Shown: positions 34,220 through 41,196 of the stretch, in pieces
How the letters are laid out: the number at the start of each line of letters is the position of its first letter
Position numbering within the stretch: the first letter of the stretch is position 1
DNA from: Mogibacterium sp.
GTDB taxonomy: Bacteria; Bacillota; Clostridia; Peptostreptococcales; Anaerovoracaceae
Assembly: GCA_017431685.1 (NCBI GenBank)
Contig: JAFRKO010000004.1
Location: forward strand, 1 to 54,924
Direction: 5' to 3'
Length of the DNA stretch: 54,924 nucleotides
Program-made: the position numbers and the translations under genes
Notes under the pieces: generated by a model
The model's input: only the letters and a program-made list of their open reading frames with translations
The model's database searches: none
What the model was told of the DNA's origin: nothing

Positions 34220-34372
34220 ATGAAAATCAACACAAAGAAAATCATGGAAAAGGCGGCCGGAGCCTCTACCGGGCTTACAGTAGCTATAGCATTTCTCAAC
34301 GTTGCTCTTCTGGTGACAAAACTTGTGCAGACGGTTTCAGAGGAAGCACCAAAACTCGAAGACAAGGAATAA
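34220..34372 (+). CDS. Small single-span membrane protein (50 residues)
   Basis: A 50-codon ORF with a very strong ribosome site (AAGGAGGAG ahead of ATG 34220). The peptide begins MKINTKKIMEKAAG, has one membrane span of about 18 residues (LTVAIAFLNVALLVTKLV) and an acidic tail. It is followed by a perfect hairpin at 34392-34420. I do not recognise a family. The ribosome site, the membrane span and the hairpin downstream support a real small gene. Confidence 0.6.
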   Translation: MKINTKKIMEKAAGASTGLTVAIAFLNVALLVTKLVQTVSEEAPKLEDKE

Positions 34373-34391
34373 AAACTGATTGAATTATTAA

Positions 34392-34420
34392 TCGCGCTCT
34401 GTTATATTTACAGAGCGCGA
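34392..34420 (+). terminator. Perfect stem-loop after the small membrane gene
   Basis: TCGCGCTCTGT pairs with ACAGAGCGCGA around TATATTT. No T-run follows, so termination efficiency is uncertain. Confidence 0.6.
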
Positions 34421-34430
34421 TGCGCAACCT

Positions 34431-34540
34431 GCTGATGTAAGGTTTCCTCCGGATCATACGGCGTTGCCGTAAGGTCGGAAACCTTGATCTCCGTCGGCTT
34501 CGCTCCTCCGATAAACGCTTAATGGCAGAGCATCTCATTC
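34431..34540 (+). repeat. Interrupted partial copy of tRNA-Thr 5' part
   Basis: GCTGATGTA at 34431-34439 equals tRNA-Thr nucleotides 1-9, and 34517-34540 equals nucleotides 10-33; between them lie 77 foreign bases (34440-34516). The intact tRNA follows immediately. The insert has GGTTTCC/GGAAACC and ACGGC/GCCGT self-complementary parts, and its right end (GTCGGCTTCGCTCCTCCGAT) resembles the right end of the mobile element at about 41175-41196. It looks like the scar of an earlier insertion into a duplicated tRNA copy. Confidence 0.7.
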
Positions 34541-34615
34541 GCTGATGTAGCTTAATGGCAGAGCATCTCATTCGTAACGAGAAGGTTGGGGGTTCGACTC
34601 CCCCCATCAGCTCCA
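34541..34615 (+). tRNA. tRNA-Thr (anticodon CGT), CCA encoded
   Basis: The 75-base gene folds as a cloverleaf: acceptor GCTGATG/CATCAGC, D arm GCTT..GAGC, anticodon loop TTCGTAA with anticodon CGT (reads ACG, threonine), T arm GGGGG-TTCGACT-CCCCC, discriminator T and encoded CCA. The base pair next to the anticodon loop is A-C, a mismatch within TCTCA/CGAGA. A rho-independent terminator follows at 34622. The integrase gene lies directly downstream, so the 3' end is the attachment site of the mobile element. Confidence 0.93.
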
Positions 34616-34617
34616 AG
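34608..34617 (+). other. Left attachment core (attL) at the tRNA 3' end
   Basis: CAGCTCCAAG at the tRNA-Thr 3' end is repeated at 41197-41206, which bounds the integrase-to-mob segment. A related CATCAGCTCCA occurs at 54790-54800. The core is short, so the exact crossover is inferred. Confidence 0.5.
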
Positions 34618-34621
34618 AATT

Positions 34622-34647
34622 GGTCTCCGAAAACGGAGACCTTTTTT
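34622..34647 (+). terminator. Rho-independent terminator of tRNA-Thr
   Basis: GGTCTCCG pairs with CGGAGACC around AAAA and is followed by six T. Confidence 0.9.
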
Positions 34648-34708
34648 CTTGAAGCCGTTGATTTTACTGGGGTTTATGTGCTCGAGTATTACACATGGAG
34701 CCTGATAA

Positions 34709-34742
34709 GTGTATCCAAATTTCTGGATACACTTGGATACAC
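34709..34742. repeat. Three copies of a 9-mer beside the integrase gene
   Basis: GTGTATCCA at 34709-34717 is followed by two inverted copies, TGGATACAC, at 34724-34732 and 34734-34742, the last two in direct repeat at 10-base period. Lying between the tRNA attachment site and the integrase stop, they resemble arm-type integrase or excisionase binding sites, or an operator. Confidence 0.55.
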
Positions 34743-34759
34743 TTAGTGTTTTTAGGGTG

Positions 34760-35998
34760 TTAACTGGTCAAAGCGTATGTGATCTGAGCAAGTTTTTCAT
34801 CATCCTCACTCCTGTCATAGCAGTAATTACTCAGGGTAGTCCTCTCGTCAACATGCCCGGCAAGTTGTCTGGCGGTGTTGATACTGACACCATTGCTTAT
34901 AAGAGCAGAGGTGAAAGTCTTTCGCTCCTTATGAGGACTGCGCTCTTCTATGCCAAGATCCCGGCAATACTTCTTAAGAGCCCTCTCTATCGCATTGTAG
35001 GTGCTGACAGGTTTTTCATTAGGGCAGAATATATAGCCATCGATATCCAGGCCTTTTTCCTGCCGGTGAGTCCTTATCAGATCAATGATTTCCGCTGCTT
35101 GAGGTATGAGCGGAACTGCTCTGCTGCCATAGGTGCCCTTGGTGTGATCAACGATCTCCCCTGTCGGGAAGCGGACCAGCCTGTTTACAAGCATGCTGTT
35201 GCCTGTGATATCCTCAAACTTAAGAGCAGAAATCTCACCAAGGCGAAGACCCGTGTAAAAGAGAAAGATCACTGCAAGCGGAACATACCACTGTTTGTAG
35301 TTCTCTCTCTTATTGAAGGCCTTCCATGCTCTTTCTATGAGCATGTTTTCTTCTGACTTGGTGAATACCTGAGTATGGTCAGGCTTTTTCACCTCCGGAA
35401 CCAGAACCCTTCGCCTGTTGATCCTGACATCCAGAAACAGATTCTTTTCAATGATCTCGCTGTCTACAGCGAATTCGAGCAGCTGTCTGAGTATTACTGA
35501 GAAATTACCGTACTTATGAGCATTCATCTCATGCTCACGGATCATCTTGTGGACCCAGGTGTCTATCTCAAGCTTAGTGATCTTCCTGATAGGCTTCTTA
35601 ACGATCGCAGCATTCTCATAATACTTGCGCCAGTCTTTCTTGATACGTATTACTGTTGTTGCACATACGTGAACACTCTTATATTCGATCCATGCAGGAT
35701 ACAGGTTTTCAAGAGTACATACATCTTTGAACTTGTCAGCCCTGATTGATTCATAGTGCTGGCATATTAATGTTTCCAATTCCTCAAGATCTGTTTTTAC
35801 TATCAGTCTGCGGCCTTCTGATTTGGAATCATCCGGCAGATATGTTCTCCACCTGCCATCTTTGCCCTGATATATTTTATAAGGGTGTTCTTTAAGAATC
35901 TTCTCCTTTCGTGCTTTTCTCATATTATCTTCGACGTCCCTCAAATCAATGATACCATTGTTCTCAAGAAACGCCAAAGTTTCTTCGGGAGTAAACAT
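34760..35998 (-). CDS. Tyrosine recombinase (integrase)
   Basis: This site-specific tyrosine recombinase (412 residues from the chosen start) integrates and excises the element at tRNA-Thr. A SAM-like core-binding domain (TLENLYPAWIEYKSV) precedes the catalytic domain, with Arg in FLFYTGLRLGEIS, the beta-hairpin Lys in TKGTYGSR, HKER of SPHKERKTF, LAGH and the nucleophile Tyr in LSNYCYD. An open frame continues to 36154 but would overlap the RepA-like gene by more than 100 bases. The ATG at 35998 lies 40 bases after that gene, though without a clear ribosome site. The integrase next to the tRNA is the standard layout of such elements. Confidence 0.93.
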   Translation of the reverse strand: MFTPEETLAFLENNGIIDLRDVEDNMRKARKEKILKEHPYKIYQGKDGRWRTYLPDDSKSEGRRLIVKTDLEELETLICQHYESIRADKFKDVCTLENLYPAWIEYKSVHVCATTVIRIKKDWRKYYENAAIVKKPIRKITKLEIDTWVHKMIREHEMNAHKYGNFSVILRQLLEFAVDSEIIEKNLFLDVRINRRRVLVPEVKKPDHTQVFTKSEENMLIERAWKAFNKRENYKQWYVPLAVIFLFYTGLRLGEISALKFEDITGNSMLVNRLVRFPTGEIVDHTKGTYGSRAVPLIPQAAEIIDLIRTHRQEKGLDIDGYIFCPNEKPVSTYNAIERALKKYCRDLGIEERSPHKERKTFTSALISNGVSINTARQLAGHVDERTTLSNYCYDRSEDDEKLAQITYALTS

Positions 35999-36013
35999 CG
36001 GAGGATTCTTCGT

Positions 36014-36092
36014 GTCGGTCGTGACAGTTGTGACGGTGTTAGCGGGAGTTGTCCTCCTGACCGTCACGACCGTCACAGCCGTCACAGATTTG
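36014..36092. repeat. 9-base tandem and inverted repeats at the RepA/integrase junction
   Basis: On the plus strand two GTGACNGT units are followed, after about 20 bases, by three units of the inverse, CCGTCAC(A/G), each at a 9-base period. In the RepA-like frame they encode Cys/Arg-Asp-Gly repeats at the C-terminus. They may be iteron-like protein-binding sites or only a coding microsatellite. Confidence 0.5.
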
Positions 36093-37058
36093 GAAGGAGA
36101 GTACTCTTCCTTCGGAATGTGTCCTTCTGTAGGTGTACTCAATACCTTCATCAATAAGCAGGCTCATACGATACTGATTTACATACTTGGTAAGAACATT
36201 TGGCGCGACCGACTCTTCGCCAAGCTCTTCAAGTAATTCAGTTGCCGAGCCTCTCCACGTCCTGCGATCTCTCAGGAAATCTATAAGCCTGAATAATATA
36301 TCGGGCGTGTACTCCTGAGATATCTGCTCCTGTGTTTTCTCACTGACCAACTCCCACTTGTAGTCATTGAAGCGTATCGTCAGCTCTTTGTACTGAAGAT
36401 CTCTGCCCTTTATACTCAGTGTAGCCTGATCAGTGTACTCATTTTCCTTGTCGAGAAGAAACATTGTGTCAGCAGCCCCAATGATGCCTTTTGTACCATT
36501 GAATCTGTTGAACCTGTTGCGGGAATCTCCCTGCTTCCTCACATGGTGTACAAGGAAGACATCCACGCCTTTTTCCTTGACAAATTCTTTGAGCTTTGCC
36601 ATGTCGGCATAGTCATTTGCATAACTGAGTTCTTTGTCATTTCCCCTTACAAGCTGCAGAGTGTCAATTATGATCAGCCTTATGTCGGGCAGACGCTCCA
36701 CGATCCTTGTCATCCGTTCAATGAGGCCCTCAGAAAGCGATTCGCTCTTGTTAGCCAGGTACACCTTTCCCGGAGATATCTCATCAGTCATCCTGAACAG
36801 CCTGTCCTGAAGTCTTTCCATCGAGTCTTCAAGGCTGAAGTAGAATACATTACCCTGAGTTACCGAATGACCAAGGAAGTCCTCTCCCTTAGCTATGCAC
36901 AGAGCTAGGTGGAGCATCATCCAGCTCTTGCCGGTCTTTTCATCTCCGGCTATTATGCTGACCCCGCTTGGGATCATGTCATCCACAAGAAACGGCGGTT
37001 TGTTCATAGGAGTCATAAGGAGCTCCTGTGCATCTACGATTTTAAAATCTTCTAACAT
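36039..37058 (-). CDS. RepA-like AAA/RecA-fold ATPase
   Basis: This 339-residue protein has a RecA-like ATPase core: Walker A GDEKTGKSWMML near residues 38-49, Walker B LIIIDTLQLVRG near 128-139 and a VHH-containing sensor strand VDVFLVHHVRKQGDS. The family includes plasmid RepA helicases and phage-type DNA unwinding proteins. A C-terminal winged-helix-like part follows residue 260 and the end carries short Asp-Gly repeats. In an integrative element it could drive replication after excision. It lies between the integrase and the sigma-like gene; the ribosome site GGAGATTAG precedes the ATG. Its exact role is inferred. Confidence 0.85.
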   Translation of the reverse strand: MLEDFKIVDAQELLMTPMNKPPFLVDDMIPSGVSIIAGDEKTGKSWMMLHLALCIAKGEDFLGHSVTQGNVFYFSLEDSMERLQDRLFRMTDEISPGKVYLANKSESLSEGLIERMTRIVERLPDIRLIIIDTLQLVRGNDKELSYANDYADMAKLKEFVKEKGVDVFLVHHVRKQGDSRNRFNRFNGTKGIIGAADTMFLLDKENEYTDQATLSIKGRDLQYKELTIRFNDYKWELVSEKTQEQISQEYTPDILFRLIDFLRDRRTWRGSATELLEELGEESVAPNVLTKYVNQYRMSLLIDEGIEYTYRRTHSEGRVLSFQICDGCDGRDGQEDNSR

Positions 37059-37147
37059 TAACTAATCTCCTTTTTCTTTCCACGAAAAAAGACTCCCGGC
37101 AAGGGGAGTCTGAGCAATAACGTATTTAGTTCTTTCTTAGTGATAAC

Positions 37148-38083
37148 TTATTCGAATCCGAAGTTGAGACCGGAGAAATCCTGATACATCCTGCCAAGCT
37201 TTTTTATTCGCTTTACTACAGCACTGTGCGTCTTGTAGCCAAGCCTGTCCGCGATCTCCTGAGTGGTATAGCCTTCTGCTCTCATCTGTAATATCTGCTT
37301 GTCCTTATCATCGACCGTGGACAGAAACTTGTTAACATCGACCCGAAGCTCGACCTCCTCTTCGAACGAGCTGATAGGGTCAGGGACCTCCCAGTCTATA
37401 TCGTCATAATACTGCTTGCATTGTTCCTGATATCCTTCAAGAGATATCTGCGGATGTTTTGTCCGTGTGTGATACCACTTGCGATAAAAATCGATCTTCT
37501 GATTGCTGTTCCTGTCATCAAAGTCTTCAAAACACCGATATTCCTTAGCAGTGTCTATTATTGGCTGCAGGTTATAGCGTTTTACTGCACTTGTTACAGC
37601 TGTATACATAATATCGCTCACAGCCTCAATCGGTGGAAAGGGAATAAAGCTATTCCTATTTACATAGTACTCATAAAAAGTAGGGATCAGGTTAAGCTCA
37701 AATAATTCATTGATCCATATTTGAATAGCCTGCGCAAGCCTCCAGGAAGGCTCGTTTACTGAGAAGATCTCTTTGAATGGAATATCAGGGCAAAGATAAA
37801 ACCATGCCATATATGCATAGCAATCCATGATGCAGAGCATGAAAAGATCACTCTCTACGATATCTACTGCAACAGGGTCACTTAATAACACACTAAGGAT
37901 CCGTTCAATGCGGTTCAACTCCACACCGCATTTAGATAGGATCTCTTCAGGTATCAGATAGTAGAGCGGCAGCAGCTCAGCATGATTCATCATCCTTATA
38001 CTGCCGTCTGACATTATGACAGGCGTTGGAGATATCCTGAGCTTCAGATTATCCAGTTCATCTTTTGCTATGACGTGATTCAT
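37148..38083 (-). CDS. Sigma-like helix-turn-helix protein
   Basis: This 311-residue protein ends in a sigma-70 region 4-like or LuxR-like HTH: LSTVDDKDKQILQMRAEGYTTQEIADRLGYKTHSAVVKRIKKL near residues 245-288. The N-terminal 230 residues are rich in aromatic and acidic residues and lack any motif I recognise, including sigma region 2. AGGAG lies 8 bases before the ATG at 38083; an ATG 7 codons earlier has no site. It may be an element-specific transcription regulator or a replication accessory factor. Confidence 0.7.
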   Translation of the reverse strand: MNHVIAKDELDNLKLRISPTPVIMSDGSIRMMNHAELLPLYYLIPEEILSKCGVELNRIERILSVLLSDPVAVDIVESDLFMLCIMDCYAYMAWFYLCPDIPFKEIFSVNEPSWRLAQAIQIWINELFELNLIPTFYEYYVNRNSFIPFPPIEAVSDIMYTAVTSAVKRYNLQPIIDTAKEYRCFEDFDDRNSNQKIDFYRKWYHTRTKHPQISLEGYQEQCKQYYDDIDWEVPDPISSFEEEVELRVDVNKFLSTVDDKDKQILQMRAEGYTTQEIADRLGYKTHSAVVKRIKKLGRMYQDFSGLNFGFE

Positions 38084-38199
38084 GTGAGTATCTCCTAAAA
38101 TCACAAGAACAACTGTTCATGATGATTCTACTGGGAGCATTGTCCGTTTTTTGACTCTTTTAACTTCCAGGGAACATTTTGCGTCCACTCAGACCGATA

Positions 38200-38421
38200 T
38201 TATTCAGTCTGTTCAGAGAACATGTCATTCAGCACCTTCTGGAGTTCCTTCACCTCATCTTCTGTCAAAGTCAGTCCCCTGAGTGCGATCCCTTCAGGCG
38301 ACCAGCTCCTGAGGTCATACTTCGGTTCCCTTCCATTCCAGGACACAATGTTCAGTTCCTTTCTGAACCCTGTTTCCGAGCCACTGATCAATGCGATTTT
38401 CTTTATTACTTCCAATGTCAT
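38200..38421 (-). CDS. PC4/YdbC-like single-stranded DNA-binding protein
   Basis: This 73-residue protein matches the bacterial YdbC group of the PC4 (transcription coactivator p15) fold. The stretch RKELNIVSWNGREPKYDLRSWSPEG at residues 19-43 is the family signature, followed by GLTLTEDEVKELQKVL. Members bind single-stranded DNA as dimers. GGAG stands 9 bases before the ATG at 38421; a TTG two codons earlier is too close to it. In a mobilisable element it may coat DNA during transfer or replication. Confidence 0.85.
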   Translation of the reverse strand: MTLEVIKKIALISGSETGFRKELNIVSWNGREPKYDLRSWSPEGIALRGLTLTEDEVKELQKVLNDMFSEQTE

Positions 38422-38500
38422 ATTCAAATTCTCCTTTCATAAAAAAAGCAGCTTACACAGCTGCAGACAGTAATAAGTATTGTGTTGTTGGTTGTTGTGT

Positions 38501-39772
38501 TCATCGTTCGAGATCCCGTCCTTTCTTTGCGAGCTTGCGCATTGCCCGCTGCTTCTCGCGCTCGGCGATCTGCCTTTCCCTCTCGGCCTGTTCTCTGGCA
38601 GCCTTGTCTGTGAATAGATCTTTCACTTTATTCACGAATGCTGTGACCAGCTCCGGGAAGTGCTCCATCGCGTCAAGGAACGGTCTCGTCTTTTCGGTGA
38701 GCTCTTCGTACTTGTCTCTCAGGTTCTCATACCTGGTGGCGTAGCGCATGAACCCGTCGCGGTAATACTCCATTCCTCTCTGCATGTCCCAGATTTTCGA
38801 CCGGCTCGTCAGACCTTCCTTGGCCAGGGCAGTGAGGTCGTGGTAGTCTTTGTCGGACAGCACGACCTTGCCTGTGATGTTTCTCTTGCCCAGGCTGTCG
38901 ATCTCTTCGATCTTCCGCTTTGCTTCGAGTGCAGGTTCATAGTCAAGCTTCGCCTGCTCAATGCGGCCTTCGATCTCAGCAAGTCTCTCCCTGTCCTTTT
39001 CGATCTTGTACTGGAGTGTGTCAAGATGCACCGCCGTGCTGCCGAGTGCTCCGCGCTCAAAGCCGGTGAAGCCGTGCTGGGTCATGTGGTCGTACACTTC
39101 ATCCTGCAATATGCTGTAGCTCTTTCTGAACTTCGGCTTACCGTTCTTCCTCAGCACGATCTCACCATGCTCATCTCTCTCTGGGATGTTGGATGCCCAC
39201 TTCTTTGAGTGGCTCACCTGATGGATCACTTCCTTCACGGTGCCACGGAGTTCCGGGTCCTTGCACCTCTTGCTCCATCTGATCTCTTTCTCCACGACAG
39301 GGATCACCATGGCGTGAAGATGGTAGTGATACACATCCTTGCCAAGCCTCTCGCTGACTTCAGTGTTCAGCTCATCAGCATGCATGACCGCAGAGACTAT
39401 GTTGTCCGCTCCGAAATTCTTCTCTATGAAGTGAAATGCTTCCTCATAGAATCTCTTCGCATACTCGTAGCCTCCGTGGTCTTCGAAGTACTGCGTGTTT
39501 ACATCAATGATGATCTCATCGAGAAGAGTAGCATCCTCGCGGAGACCTCTGGTGGAGATCACTCCCTCGGTCTCGAGCCTCCTGAAGATCTCAGTGTAGG
39601 TCTCGTCACCCGGATCCTTGAAGTGGATGTTGTACCTGCTCATCTCAGTTATAACGTTCTCATTTCCATAGGACTCATTCCTGCGCTCGTTGTGTCTGTA
39701 GATCTTGTCAAGACCTGAAGCCTTGTACTGGACTACTCTCGCGCAGGACATGTCCGGTTTCTGTTTTGCCAT
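38501..39772 (-). CDS. MobV-family relaxase (Pre/Mob)
   Basis: This 423-residue protein belongs to the MobV relaxases of mobilisable plasmids and elements. The N-terminal domain has the RVVQYKASGLDKIYRHNERRNESYGN motif I, and the metal-binding histidine cluster appears in AVMHADELNTEV followed by DVYHYHLHAMVIPV; the usual compact HxDExTPH is stretched here by a loop of about 10 residues. A long coiled-coil region fills residues 255-420 with a basic Arg/Lys tail. It nicks oriT to start transfer of a single strand. A matching oriT candidate lies just upstream. Ribosome site GAGGAAGG precedes the ATG. Confidence 0.93.
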   Translation of the reverse strand: MAKQKPDMSCARVVQYKASGLDKIYRHNERRNESYGNENVITEMSRYNIHFKDPGDETYTEIFRRLETEGVISTRGLREDATLLDEIIIDVNTQYFEDHGGYEYAKRFYEEAFHFIEKNFGADNIVSAVMHADELNTEVSERLGKDVYHYHLHAMVIPVVEKEIRWSKRCKDPELRGTVKEVIHQVSHSKKWASNIPERDEHGEIVLRKNGKPKFRKSYSILQDEVYDHMTQHGFTGFERGALGSTAVHLDTLQYKIEKDRERLAEIEGRIEQAKLDYEPALEAKRKIEEIDSLGKRNITGKVVLSDKDYHDLTALAKEGLTSRSKIWDMQRGMEYYRDGFMRYATRYENLRDKYEELTEKTRPFLDAMEHFPELVTAFVNKVKDLFTDKAAREQAERERQIAEREKQRAMRKLAKKGRDLER

Positions 39773-39808
39773 TCGTTTTCCTCCTTCCTCTCATGGCGGG
39801 GCGAAGCC

Positions 39809-39847
39809 GGTTACACAACATTCCTGCTGAATGTGTGTAACCCACTA
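39809..39847 (-). other. Candidate oriT (MobV type)
   Basis: An inverted repeat GGTTACACA/TGTGTAACC encloses a second one CATTC/GAATG around CTGCT. On the minus strand the adjacent TAGTGGG-TTA (39847-39838) closely resembles the TAGTGNG/TTA nick region of MobV plasmids such as pMV158. It lies 37 bases upstream of mob, where oriT usually sits. Nicking is inferred. Confidence 0.6.
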
Positions 39848-39911
39848 TGACACTTTCAGCTTCGCTGCAAAGATGTCGTGGGCAAGGCTTTCCCCCTTGA
39901 CTCCCCGCGGA

Positions 39912-39962
39912 AACGAAAAAGAGGAGCAATGCAGGTGTTGCCACCTTAGTTACTCCTCTTCG
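39912..39962 (-). terminator. Terminator with T-box-like core upstream of mob
   Basis: On the minus strand AAGAGGAG and CTCCTCTT close a stem around ACTAAGGTGGCAACACCTGC, followed by TTTTTCG. The core recalls the T-box GGTGGNAACACC bulge region, but no stem I with a specifier loop is evident upstream, so it is recorded as a terminator. The remaining intergenic bases to 40078 hold a GAGATCA/TGATCTC hairpin near 39980-40015. Confidence 0.45.
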
Positions 39963-40078
39963 TTCGCATGAATGCTCACGGAGATCACGCCCTGACCGGG
40001 CTCTGATCTCATATCGTTTCCGACGCCGCTTAAATAAAAAAGACCGCAGTGGCGGACTAAAACTCAAGTAATAACGAT

Positions 40079-40255
40079 TCATTCTTTCTCCTTCCTCCTC
40101 TTGAAATTGTACTCGGGACACGAGATGATCACAGCACGGAAGCTCTGCTTACACTCGCGATCACAATTTCTGCAGAGCTCGTTGTAGCTGATCCTGCCAT
40201 TATCATCTGGATAGAAGTCCCATTCTTGCTTATCTTTCTTTGACATCCTGGGCAT
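40079..40255 (-). CDS. Small Cys-rich protein of the element
   Basis: This 58-residue protein has a CxxCxxxC arrangement followed by a fourth Cys (LCRNCDRECKQSFRAVIISCPEY), suggesting a zinc-binding knuckle, and basic ends. GGAGG precedes the ATG at 40255 with good spacing; an upstream in-frame ATG at 40276 is less likely. It heads the mobilisation gene group. Similar small zinc proteins accompany mobile elements, but I cannot name a family. Confidence 0.65.
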   Translation of the reverse strand: MPRMSKKDKQEWDFYPDDNGRISYNELCRNCDRECKQSFRAVIISCPEYNFKRRKEKE

Positions 40256-40458
40256 ATTATCACCTCCGATCTTCATTAAGATGCCTTCATAAAAGAAATA
40301 ACGACCAATATAAAACGTCCACCTGGTCGGGAGAAAAAGTATGATCTCGGGGCGAAAATGGACGTTTTTCTTCGCTGTAACGTGATAAAAATGTTTAAAG
40401 GGAGAACGATACCGTGCATCAGCTCATGGGTTGAATTCGGCAATAATTATCTCTCTAC

Positions 40459-40683
40459 TTATTATCGACAAAAGCTATGCTGAATTGTTCCAATAATTAC
40501 GAACTATTTCAAAATAATTCATCACTAAACTCTGTGCTATGAACCAAAGCTATTCATCTAATTATTAACGACAATGCTATGGATTGTTTGTTCCTTTGAA
40601 ACAGGTTTTACAATTATTGTGATTGTTATTATTGTGAGATCATTTTCTATATATTAACGACTATACTCATCCGTAATTGTTCC
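40459..40683. repeat. Three 33-bp direct repeats in AT-rich DNA
   Basis: Copies at 40459-40491, 40562-40594 and 40651-40683 share an opening TTATTA(A/T)CGAC, a central CTAT-like part and a closing TTGTTCC. They lie 103 and 89 bases apart in a markedly AT-rich stretch with many AATAATTA-like words and no convincing ORF. They may be origin iterons or binding sites for an element protein. Confidence 0.6.
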
Positions 40684-40898
40684 GTTACTATGAAAAATAG
40701 ATTTACAATTATTCGTCATGTCTATGTGTCCAAGAAGAGGTTCAGCCATGTCTGCTCTCTTCAAATATGCGTACTAATATGGCTTACCTGTGTCCAGGGA
40801 CAGGTACCACCAGCAAACAGCAGGCTTTCATATACGTTAAACTCTGTATCCTGCGTGTCCATTTTCTGGGTACCAGTTTAAAGGGAACAAGGCAGGAA

Positions 40899-41004
40899 AC
40901 TTCCGTACAAAATGCGGAAAACGAGGCTCTGGTACGGAAGTCCGCAGGTGAATAGGGAGTAAAACTTCCGTCCCAAACGCTTAAAACGGGCATCCAGGAC
41001 GGAA
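40899..41004. repeat. Tandem pair of long-stem hairpins
   Basis: ACTTCCGTAC (40899-40908) pairs with GTACGGAAGT (40932-40941), and 65 bases further ACTTCCGTCC (40964-40973) pairs with GGACGGAA (40997-41004). Both loops are 23 bases long and contain AAAACG followed by A or G. The stems differ by a compensated A-T to C-G change, which suggests the structure is selected. No gene overlaps; the class is unknown. Confidence 0.6.
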
Positions 41005-41090
41005 ATTCAGGGATTGAAAAAATAATAGCAGCGCCGCGAAGCGGTCGCAGACCCTTGACCGCAGCAGACTCCTCTCATAATGGTCTCTAT

Positions 41091-41196
41091 GATCATATCG
41101 ACGTTGCCGTAATGAAGAGAACCTTGATCTCGATGTCAGGACTCCATCACTACGTGACACCTCACATCAAGTCCGTCGGCTGCGCTCCTTCGATAA
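41091..41196. repeat. Right-end repeat of the element
   Basis: This segment shares GATCATA, CGTTGCCGTAA, ACCTTGATCTC and GTCGGCT(G/T)CGCTCCT(T/C)CGATAA with the 77-base insert next to the tRNA (34440-34516), with extra bases in the middle. It directly abuts the right attachment core, so it is probably the terminal sequence of the integrating element family. Confidence 0.6.

Noticed and set aside
35999-36154. Longer integrase start at 36154
   Set aside because: It would overlap the RepA-like gene by more than 100 bases in another frame through low-complexity Thr/Val repeats and has no ribosome site.
40690-40993. Overlapping short ORFs of 62-69 codons on both strands
   Set aside because: No ribosome sites, no recognisable domains, and they run through the direct-repeat and hairpin region; treated as non-coding.
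40899-41004. Guanidine-II (mini-ykkC) riboswitch
   Set aside because: There are two tandem hairpins with ACGR in the loops, but the loops are 23 bases rather than tight ACGR tetraloops and no guanidine-related gene follows.
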